Assembly: GCA_022432975.1 (NCBI GenBank)
Contig: CM039510.1
Coordinates: forward strand, 7,885,387 to 7,949,386
DNA length: 64,000 nucleotides
Direction of reading: 5' to 3'
DNA from: Begonia masoniana
Lineage: Eukaryota; Streptophyta; Magnoliopsida; Cucurbitales; Begoniaceae
The position numbers and the translations under genes were made by a program. This document shows positions 1 through 9,258 of the stretch, piece after piece. Within the stretch, counting starts at the first letter, position 1, and the number at the start of each line of letters is the position of its first letter. The notes beneath the pieces were generated by a model. The model ran no database searches. It was not told the DNA's origin and was given only the letters and a program-made list of their open reading frames with translations.

Positions 1-458
1 ATTTCTACATTCATTATTCCCTACTTGCTAAGCATTAGGCTTACGTTTTTGTGTTATATGGTGTAGGTGACGACGAGATAGCAGGTGAGCTAGTTGAGGG
101 AGACCAGGGTTAGGACGCAGTCGGCGACGTATGTGGCATGCCGGTGCGGGCAATTGTCAGGGCGCCTTGACCATGGTATTGCTGGGAGGCGGGTTGGATT
201 TGTTTTTTGATTGTGATGTTGGGTTGTAAATAGGTTAGGGAACTTTAGGTCTTTCGTTACATTTGGTTTTTAGGATTTTGTTTTAAAAAAAAAATAAATT
301 TAGCTGTTATACTGCTCGGTTTTTCGTAAAGTAAACGACGTTTGTTTTCACCCATTTTCACGTTTTGTACGTATTTTACGCACGTTTTCCTATCGTTTTT
401 GAGAGGTCGAAAAATCCAAAAATCGAGTCAAAATTTTATCGAAAATTATTTTAAACTT
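1..458 (+). mobile_element. Truncated gypsy-type LTR, 3' part
   Basis: This is the tail of a Tekay-like LTR in plus orientation. The reverse complement resembles the LTR starts at 35,554 and 48,069, including the stretch rich in AAATTTTCG-type words and a 'tggtgtaggtga' block that recurs near 54,135. Similarity stops near 458, where single-copy-like sequence begins, so the LTR is truncated and lacks its terminal TGACA or GTTACA. The same truncation is present in copy B near 56,920 and therefore predates the duplication. A possible 88-codon frame at 342-608 runs across the boundary and has no coding character. Confidence 0.6.
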
Positions 459-1449
459 CGTATAGTATCGCGGCTTAGTGATCTTCACTGCCGCGACATC
501 GCACACAATTCATCACGGCACCAAGTCAAATCGTTGCATATCTGGTTTGTCGAAAAAGCTCGATCTTTTGTAATTTTGGGACACAATATGATGTTTACCC
601 ATATCTGAATCAATTTTAATCCATTTCCATGCAACATATTTGGTTATTAGTTTATGAACTCAAATTCGATATTAGAAAAATCCAAATATGAATAAAATGA
701 TAAAAAATGTGATTTGCCCTTAAAGACCTCTACGTATAATCAATACAGAAGTGTTGAGAATCACGATATAAAGTCCATTCTTCATGTTTTCCCTTTCTCT
801 TTAACGAGTGTCGCCTTCGATTTTGCCAAATGAATAAATCAGGTTTTGGGAGAAAGGAATGCCTTACATCGTAAACTCTGGCCCACCAACAGAAAAGTCT
901 ATCATACTCACTTTTGGATTGTTATAACTATATTTAAATGTGAAATGGCGTAACATTATCTTAAAACAAGTTAAGTTATATAAGATGCTCCAGGTTAAAT
1001 TTAAATTTATAATCGCCACCGGTCACGTTAAAACAACAGGTTTCTTAGTGACTATTCAACTCAAGAACGTATTCAGCTTTAAGTATATCAGGGTTTAGAT
1101 TGCAAGAAGAGAGATCTTGGGGAAAATGAGAATTATGTAATGCTTTCTCCTCATTTTTTTAACAAAAAATATGTAATAAAGCCGATGCAACATTAGGAGT
1201 AATGGGATGAATCATGCTATGTTGTGTTGATCATTGACGCAAATATGTCCTTCAACTTCTTCATTGTACAAAATGAGTACACATTTTAAAAGCTACAAGA
1301 TGGAAACTTCAATGGAAGAAAATATAGAATGAATTGTTGTGTAAGCCCCCTCATTATTTACTTTTAGAGCCACCCTTTTTAGATATTGCTTCTCGGTGAA
1401 AATGCCGAATAGACGAATTATCTTTCAGTTCAAGTGAGTCGATGAACAG
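459..1449. other. 3' flank of WRKY pseudogene, no gene seen
   Basis: AT-rich sequence lying downstream of the WRKY pseudogene stop codon on the minus strand, nearly identical to 56,925-57,912. I see no convincing coding region, RNA gene or terminal repeat in it. Confidence 0.5.
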
Positions 1450-1955
1450 CTAATTGTCGTCGTTCATGGCGTCGCTCACTCGATCATTTACTCCAAAACT
1501 AGTTCCGATCAGCTGATGAGCTGAATTGCTCTCTTTGTTCATAAGTGAAGTGATTGCAGCTGCAACAGTCGCTTGGAATTTTGGGTCGACGCAATTGCAG
1601 TCCTAAGGTTGTTGTCCAATGATTGTTTTTCGTCTCCTTTCAAGGTCTGTTCATCCACGTTCTTAAGCCCAGGAAAAGGATTGGTTCCCATGAAATTTCC
1701 ATTAAGATAACTTGATTTGCCTTGCCAACTTAAACCTGAAAACCCGATTGAATTCGAGGAATTAGAAATCGGGAAATGTGGGGAATCATACAAGTTTCTC
1801 GTGAGATCAAGAAGAATGTCTTTACATGGATAGTTGGAAATGATGCTGTTGATGGGTCTTGCAGGTTGAGAAGATGAGTTGAAGTTAGACGAAGATTCTG
1901 GAATTAGATTGCTCGAGTCTAACAAGGTAAAAGAAGCAGCTGCGGAAGCTGTTGA
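1450..1955 (-). pseudogene. WRKY copy A exon 5, 3' half
   Basis: C-terminal coding part of the WRKY pseudogene, left of the Sirevirus. It reads [15 protein letters not shown] and onward to LRTAIAS, then changes frame by one base before [16 protein letters not shown], the conserved IIb C-terminal block. In the restored register the stop is TAG at 1,452-1,450. The same frameshift occurs in copy B, so it is older than the duplication. Positions 1,951-1,955 (GTTGA) are one copy of the Sirevirus TSD. Confidence 0.85.
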
Positions 1956-4278
1956 TGTTGACTTAAATGATGTTTAAGTCTAAATATGTTTTTGATGATA
2001 TGTATGAATGGTCAATATTGTAATTTGATTATGTTAAGTTAATGAGAATATCGAATATACATTAGTAATTTAATCTGTTGGAAATGCCCTTAAAAAAGGT
2101 ATTTTAGTTGTCTAATGAATCGGGTTAAGTGTACAGGACTGAATAAGTAAAACAGGGCTGAAAACTTCATCTGCCGATAAATTGTTAATAGTACACATAC
2201 CAATGATGTTTTCAAGTTATTCCTGCCGATGACACTTGAAATTACACATGCCGATCGCTAAACGACAAAGAAAAGTTCCTTCTGCCGATCGCTAAACGAC
2301 AAAGAAAAGAAGTGCTTCTGCTGATGGCATTTGAAGCAACTCATACCGATGGCATTTGAAGCAACTCATACCGATAGCGCTTTTGAAAATGTTCATGCCG
2401 ATGGCTTACAAGTTGCACCTGCCGATGGACTTTAAAGCTTGCATCTGCCGATGGAGTCTTCAAGCCGATGAAGGTCAAGATGCATCTGCCGACGCTTTTT
2501 CAAGGTGCATCTACCGATGAGATTCAAAGCCTTCATCTGCCGATGGCGCTGTTAAGCTTGCACCTGCCGATGAAGTTCAAGATACACCTGCCGATTGTTT
2601 TTCAAGCTGTTCCTGCCGATGAACTTTGAAGATGCATCTGCCGATGGCTTTTCAGAATGCATCATGCCGATGAAGTTCAAAGCTTGATCATGCCGATGAA
2701 GTTCAAAGCTTGATCATGCCGATGAAGTTCAAAGCTTGATCATGCCGATGAAGTTCAAAGCTTGATCATGCCGATGAAGTTCAAAGCTTGATCATGCCGA
2801 TGAAGTTCAAAGCTTGATCATGCCGATGAAGTTCAAAGCTTGATCATGCCGATGAAGTTCAAAGCTTGATCATGCCGATGAAGTTCAAAGCTTGATCATG
2901 CCGATGAAGTTCAAAGCTTGATCATGCCGATGAAGTTCAAAGCTTGATCATGCCGATGAAGTTCAAAGCTTGATCATGCCGATGAAGTTCAAAGCTTGAT
3001 CATGCCGATGAAGTTCAAAGCTTGATCATGCCGATGAAGTTCAAAGCTTGATCATGCCGATGAAGTTCAAAGCTTGATCATGCCGATGAAGTTCAAAGCT
3101 TGATCATGCCGATGAAGTTCAAAGCTTGATCATGCCGATGAAGTTCAAAGCTTGATCATGCCGATGAAGTTCAAAGCTTGATCATGCCGATGAAGTTCAA
3201 AGCTTGATCATGCCGATGAAGTTCAAAGCTTGATCATGCCGATGAAGTTCAAAGCTTGATCATGCCGATGAAGTTCAAAGCTTGATCATGCCGATGAAGT
3301 TCAAAGCTTGATCATGCCGATGAAGTTCAAAGCTTGATCATGCCGATGAAGTTCAAAGCTTGATCATGCCGATGAAGTTCAAAGCTTGATCATGCCGATG
3401 AAGTTCAAAGCTTGATCATGCCGATGAAGTTCAAAGCTTGATCATGCCGATGAAGTTCAAAGCTTGATCATGCCGATGAAGTTCAAAGCTTGATCATGCC
3501 GATGAAGTTCAAAGCTTGATCATGCCGATGAAGTTCAAAGCTTGATCATGCCGATGAAGTTCAAAGCTTGATCATGCCGATGAAGTTCAAAGCTTGATCA
3601 TGCCGATGAAGTTCAAAGCTTGATCATGCCGATGAAGTTCAAAGCTTGATCATGCCGATTTTCAGCATTAAACTCCAGAACTTAATGGTGACGACGACTT
3701 GCAACTACAGACGGCAACGGCTACCTGAAATTGTACGAAAGCTACTCCAACGGTAACAAAGTTTCTATTATTGGATAAGGAGCATTGAAGTCAAGCCGAT
3801 TCTGAAGACAGAGTATTTAAGCCGAGGTTAGAGCACAAAGATACAACTTTTGCGAATTTGATTTCCTAAGCCCTAACTTGCGAAATTTTATCATACTCTG
3901 TATTATTTTTCTACACCTCTCGATTTTAACTTGAGATTCAATCCTTGTGAGAGTGTAGTCTGAGCTTTCCATTTACAAACTCAACATTGTGTATAAGGCA
4001 GTGGATTGACGCCCGTGAAGTTCAATCCTGAATTGTAAAGGCAGTTGATCGGAGCCCGGAATTCCGATCTGTTTTTCTCACTGAGGAGAAGGTTAAGGAT
4101 CTTCAAGGGGTGAACCTTGAAGCGTGGATGTAGGCAAGGTTTGGCCGAACCACGTAAAAATCTGGTGTTGATTTTTTTCTCTCTCTCTTACTGTTACTGA
4201 TTGATTGCTTGTGTTTAGTAATTAAGAAAATTTTAAATAGGTCTAATTCACCCCCTCTTAGACAATCTCGATCATACA
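1956..4278 (+). repeat. Sirevirus 5' LTR with expanded minisatellite
   Basis: 2,323-bp LTR, TG at 1,956 and CA at 4,277-4,278. Its first 700 bp are a chain of degenerate 24-30-bp units centred on (T/A)(G/A)CCGATGG. A homogeneous 26-bp array then runs from about 2,664 to 3,659. About 170 bp that follow the array position in the 3' LTR (13,320-13,480) are missing here, so array expansion and deletion occurred together. The final 600 bp match the 3' LTR closely and include a CT-rich run near 4,170. Confidence 0.92.
2664..3659 (+). repeat. 26-bp tandem array, about 38 copies
   Basis: Near-perfect head-to-tail repeats whose unit begins CCGATGAAGTTCAAAGC and closes with TTGATCATG. The 3' LTR of the same element has only two units at this position (about 13,262-13,315), so the amplification is private to this LTR. 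The unit contains AAGCTT and the palindrome TGATCA. Confidence 0.95.
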
Positions 4279-4280
4279 AT

Positions 4281-4292
4281 TGGTATCAGAGC
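4281..4292 (+). promoter_or_regulatory. Primer-binding site, tRNA-iMet
   Basis: TGGTATCAGAGC lies two bases after the 5' LTR and is complementary to the 3' end of initiator tRNA-Met, the usual primer for minus-strand DNA synthesis in plant copia elements. Confidence 0.95.
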
Positions 4293-4346
4293 AGGTTTAT
4301 CATTGTCTAAGCTCCATTTAAACACTCTGTGTTATATTTGTTCACA

Positions 4347-5929
4347 ATGGCATTCAACATTAACACCACACAAATAGAAGGTCAAGCAACAAATAGACCT
4401 CCATTCTTTGATGGTAGTGATTATGTCTATTGGAAGGCTAGAATGAAAATATTCATTCAAGCCATAGACTATAAGACTTGGTGTATTATAGAGAATACTC
4501 CTTTTAAGGCCATGAAAACTGTAGATGGGAAAAGTATCCCTAAAGACTCTTTTGAATTGACTGAGTCCGATAAGAGAAATCTGAGCCTTAATGCCAAGGC
4601 AGTAAACACCTTGTACTGTGCTCTAAATAGAAACGAATTTAATAGAGTACAAGGGTGTGAGAGTGCTCAAGAAATTTGGCACTTATTAGAGATCACACAC
4701 GAAGGCACAAACCAGGTTAAAGAGAGTAAATTAAATATGCTCATACACGAGTATGAACTATTCTCTATGCCTAAGGATGAGTCTGTTTCTTCCATGTTTA
4801 CAAGATTTACTAACATTACTAATGGTTTGAAAGCTCTTGGTAAATCTTATTCTAGTGAAGAACAGGTCAGGAAGATCCTCAGATGTCTTCCAAGAAGCTG
4901 GCAGCCAAAGGTGACTGCCATACAGGAAGCAAAGGATCTCAAGGCTCTGAAACTTGAGGAACTCATTGGATCTCTTATGACACATGAGATCACAATGAGG
5001 TCAAACGAGAAGGAAGACCTCAAGGAGAAAGAGGCTACAAAAAGAAAAGACATTGCTATGAAAGTTTCTTCCAGTAAACAAGATGTGTCTGAGGAAGAAG
5101 AAGAAGATGATGATGATGAGGATATAGCCCTCATTACAAGGAGGTTCAGCAAATTCCTCCAAAGAAAAAGAATGCAAGGAAGGAGATTTCCAAAGGGTGA
5201 GAAATCTCACTAGGAGAAGGAAATCACTTGCTTTGGGTGTGGAAAGCCTGGCCATATGAAGGCAGATTGTCCACAGACAAAGAAGTATCCCAAGAAGCTT
5301 AAGAAGAAGGCTATGAAGGCCACTTGGGATGACAGTGAAGGTGACACCTCCTCTTCAGAAGATGAGGAAGTTGCAAATCTGTGCTTCATGGCACACGAGG
5401 AAAAGGTTAGTACTTCTTCCTCAAGTATTTTAAGTGATGCGATAGTGATAATGAAGAAGGTGAACTAATTGACGCCTTTAATGACTTGGTTGAACAATTT
5501 GGCATGCTTAAGACTAAGTATAACATGTTGAAAAAGGAAAATGCAGGGTTAATAGAAAAGCATGCTAAAAAAGTGGACTTGCATGAAAAAGAAATTACTG
5601 AACTTAAGAAGAAAAATGAGTCGTTGAATAAACTTGTTCTTTGGTTCTCAAATGGTAGCAAAAACCTAACTCTGCTGATAGGAAATCATAGAGCTACTCA
5701 TGATAAGGCAGGTATAGGTTATGATAAGTTCAATAAAAGGAAAGTTTTCAAGAATTTCTTTGTTAAACCATCCACTTGTCATGCATGTAACGAAGTAGGA
5801 CACAAATCCTTTGAGTGTCCCTTAAAATCAAACAATATAAAATCTAGCAGTAAACTGCAATGGGTTCCTAAGGGGACCAGACCTAACACTAGGACCCAAA
5901 AGATTTGGGTACCTAAGAAGACAACCTGA
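4347..5929 (+). pseudogene. Sirevirus gag, degenerate
   Basis: Nucleocapsid/capsid polyprotein region starting at ATG 4,347 (MAFNINTTQIEG, with the copia gag pattern PPFFDGSDYVYWKARM near residue 20). A UBN2-type gag domain follows, then an acidic run (SEEEEEDDDDED). An in-frame TAG at 5,211-5,213 comes just before the CCHC zinc knuckle CFGCGKPGHMKADCP (5,230-5,274). A shift near 5,438 moves the frame by two. The continuation (5,486-5,929) is a Lys/Glu-rich coiled coil with a second knuckle, CHACNEVGHKSFECP. The frame closes at 5,927-5,929, and a further shift separates it from protease. The long coiled gag with two knuckles suits Sireviruses. Confidence 0.88.
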
Positions 5930-5937
5930 TCTCTGTT

Positions 5938-8900
5938 TTGCAGATTGACTGTTCTCCTGGAAAAAATCAATGGTATCTCGACAGTGGATGTTCGAGGCAT
6001 ATGACAGGAGACTCAACCAAGTTTGCAGGTGTCAACAAGAAGAAAGGAAGTGTTACTTTTGGTGGAAACCAAAAAGGAAAAATTGTTGGCATTGGCAACA
6101 TAGGTAACAGTATTAATCCTATTATTGAGAATGTTTTATTAGTAGATGGATTAAAGCATAATTTACTTAGTATTAGCCAGTTATGTGATAAAGGATATAA
6201 AGTGATTTTTAAGTCGAATTCTTGCATAGTTAAAGATGCTTCAAATGGCAAAATTCTATTTTCTAGCTATAGGAAAGATAATATTTACATTATTGACTTA
6301 GATGATATTGCTGTGTCTGATGAAAAATGCTTTGCTGTTAATTCTTCCCATGATTCTTGGATTTGGCATAGGAGATTAGGACATGTAGGGATGGATACTT
6401 TAGCTAAGATTACTAAGGAGAATTTAGTTAGAGGAATCCCTAAGATTTCCTTTGAAAAGGATATGGTATGTGAAGCTTGCCAAATGGGTAAGCAGATCAA
6501 GAGTTCCTTTGCATCGAAGAATGCAATTTCAACTTCTAAGCCTCTCCAACTCCTTCATATGGACCTCTTCGGTCCTTCCAATATTGCCAGCCTAGGTGGC
6601 AAATTCTATGCCTTTGTTATTGTAGATGACTTCTCTAGATTCACCTGGGTACATTTTCTGAAGTCTAAGGATGAGACTTTTGACACCTTTTCTAGTTTTA
6701 GGAAAAGAGTTCAAAATGAAAAGGAGCTCACCATAGTTGCTATTCGTAGTGATCATGGTGGAGAATTTGAAAATGAGAAATTTGAACTCTTGTGTCTCAA
6801 GTATGGAATTGAGCACAATTTCTCTTCTCCTAGGACCCCTCAGCAAAATGGTGTTGTTGAGAGAAAAAATAGGTCTCTCCAAGAGCTAGCTCGGACTATG
6901 CTTAATGAGAATTCCCTTCCAAAATATTTCTGGGCAAAAGCTGTGTCAACAGCTTGTTATGTGCTTAATCGGGTCTCCATAAGACCTATTCTTGAGAAAA
7001 CTCCCTATGAGCTTTGAAATGATAAAACACCTTCTGTTAAGTATTTTAGAGCTTTTGGAAGCAAATGTTTCATTCTAAACACTAAGGATAACTTAGGAAA
7101 ATTCGATTCCAAATCTGATCTTGGAATTTTTCTGGGTTATTCCCTTTCCAACAAAGCTTATAGAGTAGTCAATAGGAGAACTCTAGTTGTAGAGGAATCT
7201 GTTCATGTTAACTTTGATGAGTCTCCTCAACCAATAATCAATGTGGATGAGGATGATATTTTGGATAAACAACTGGATTCTCTTTCCTTAGAAAAACCAA
7301 GTGATTCTCCTCAAGTAGAAAAACCAATAGAACCTTCTTCTACATCTCTAGAAATTGTTCCTGTCAAGGATGAAAATCCTGCTCTTCCTAAAGATTGGAA
7401 ATATGTCAAAAATCATCCAATAGATGAAGTTTTAGGTGATCCTTCTTTAGGAGTTAAGACTAGAGTTTCTCTTAAGAATCTCTGTGCCAATGTGGCATTC
7501 ATTTCACAAGTAGAGCCTAAGAAATTTGAAGAAGCCGAGGGTGATGAAAATTGGATTTTGGCCATGCAAGAAGAGTTAAATCAATTTGAAAGGAGCAAGG
7601 TATGAGAACTTGTTCCAAGGCCTAAGGATCATCCCATTATTGGAACTAAATGGGTTTACAAGAACAAATTAGATGAAAATGGAATTGTGGTTAGAAATAA
7701 GGCTAGACTGGTTGCTAAATGTTACAATCAAGAAGAAGGAATAGATTTTGAGAAAACCTTTGCACCTGTTGCTAGATTAGAGTCAATCAGGATGCTCTTA
7801 GCTTATGCTTGCTACAAAAACTTCACACTCTTCCAAATGGATGTGAAGAGTGCTTTCTTAAATGGGTATATTCAGGAAGAAGTTTATGTAGAGTAGCCCT
7901 TAGGATTTGAAGATTTTGCAAAACCTGATTATGTGTATAGACTTAAGAAGGCTCTTTATGGACTTAAGCAGGCTCCTAGAGCTTGGTATGATAGGTTGAG
8001 GAACTTCCTTGAAGAAAGGAATTTCAAAAAGGGTAACACCGACTCAACTCTATTTACCATGTAAAAAGATAATGACATTCTGTTAGTACAAATCTATGTT
8101 GATGACATTATTTTTGGATCATATAATGTCAACATGTGTAATGAATTTTCCTCCCTCATGCAAAGTGAATTTGAAATGAGTATGATGGGGGAGTTAAAAT
8201 TCTTCTTAGGATTCCAGATTAATCAAACTCCTGATGGAATTTTCTTCTGTCAAGAAAAGTACATTAAGGAACTCCTTAAGAAATTTGGTTTAGAATCTGT
8301 CAAATCCTCTAGAACTCCCATGAGTACCACTACTAAATTGGACAAGGATGAAAATGGTATAAGTGTGGATATCAAGAAATATCGTGGTATGATTGGTTCA
8401 CTGTTATATCTGACTGCAAGTAGGCCAGATATACTCTTTAGTGTGTGCCTATGTGCTAGGTTTCAGGCTGCTGCTAAGGAATCCCACTTAAATACTGTCA
8501 AGAGGATTTTTAAATATCTAAGTGGAACCTATGATCTTGGTTTATGGTATCCTAAAGGCACTTCCTTTGATCTGATAGGATATTCAGATTCCGATTATGC
8601 AGGAAGTTTAGTTGATAGGAAAAGCACCAGTGGAACATGTCAATTCCTTGGTGAATCCTTAGTTTCCTGGTACTCAAAGAAACAGAATTCTGTTGCATTA
8701 TCAACTGCAGAAAGTGAATATATTGCTGCTGGCAGTTACTGTGCACAAATGTTATGGATGAAACAGACCTTAGAAGACTATAATCTGTTTTATGATAGGA
8801 TTCCTATTCGGTGTGATAACACCAGTGCTATCAATATTTCCAAAAATCCTATTCAGCATTCTAGAACCAAGCATATTGATGTAAGGTATCATTTCATCCG

Positions 8901-9045
8901 AGTTCATGTTCAAAGAGGTGACATTTCTTTGGAATTTGTTAATTCTGTAGATCAATTGGCCGACATCTTTACCAAACCTTTGGATGAAAAGACATTCAAT
9001 AATATTAGAATAAGGCTAAGCCTCATTCGGGTTGAGAAAAACTAA
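5938..9045 (+). pseudogene. Sirevirus pol (protease-integrase-RT-RNase H), four internal stops
   Basis: One reading register spans 5,938-9,045 and is interrupted by TGA 7,015-7,017, TGA 7,603-7,605, TAG 7,894-7,896 and TAA 8,062-8,064. Visible landmarks in order: aspartic protease DSGCSRHMTGD; GAG-pre-integrase HHCC finger (HRRLGH, CEACQMGK); DDE integrase core (HMDLFGP, RSDHGGEFEN, QQNGVVERKNR); copia RT with [12 protein letters not shown], the YGLKQAPRAWYD block and YVDDIIFG as the catalytic YVDD box; RNase H with YSDSDYAGS, TAESEYIAA and ADIFTKPLD. It has no start of its own, as expected for a gag-pol fusion. Several stops look like C-to-T or G-to-A changes. Confidence 0.93.
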
Positions 9046-9099
9046 GTTTATTCATCTGTTAGAAAATCCTGAGTGTTAGAGCATTTTTCTTCTGTGATA

Positions 9100-9198
9100 G
9101 CATCGGTAGATGCTGTGTTTTCAATAGGCATCGGAAGATGCATGTCTATCGGAAGGCATCGGTAGATGCTGTGTTATTCCTTATGCATCGGAAGATGC
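9100..9198 (+). promoter_or_regulatory. Four regularly spaced 14-nt hairpins before the third ORF
   Basis: GCATCGGTAGATGC or GCATCGGAAGATGC occurs at 9,100-9,113, 9,128-9,141, 9,156-9,169 and 9,185-9,198, a spacing of 28, 28 and 29. Each is a 5-bp stem (GCATC/GATGC) with a 4-nt loop, alternating GGTA and GGAA. They lie between the pol stop and the env-like ORF. The reverse complement holds the CCGATG word repeated in the LTR. Role unknown; an internal promoter, splice or packaging signal is possible. Confidence 0.75.
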
Positions 9199-9258
9199 AG
9201 TTGCATTTCTTTAATCTACCGACACGTGTGACCCATCGGGTCAATCTGTCTTACACGT

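Noticed and set aside
342..608. 88-residue open frame conserved between both copies (also 56,806-57,072)
   Set aside because: It spans the edge of a truncated LTR, has no homology or codon character, and is conserved only because the whole segment is duplicated.
2664..3659. Possible centromeric satellite
   Set aside because: The array is confined to one LTR of a single element, and its boundaries match LTR sequence on both sides.
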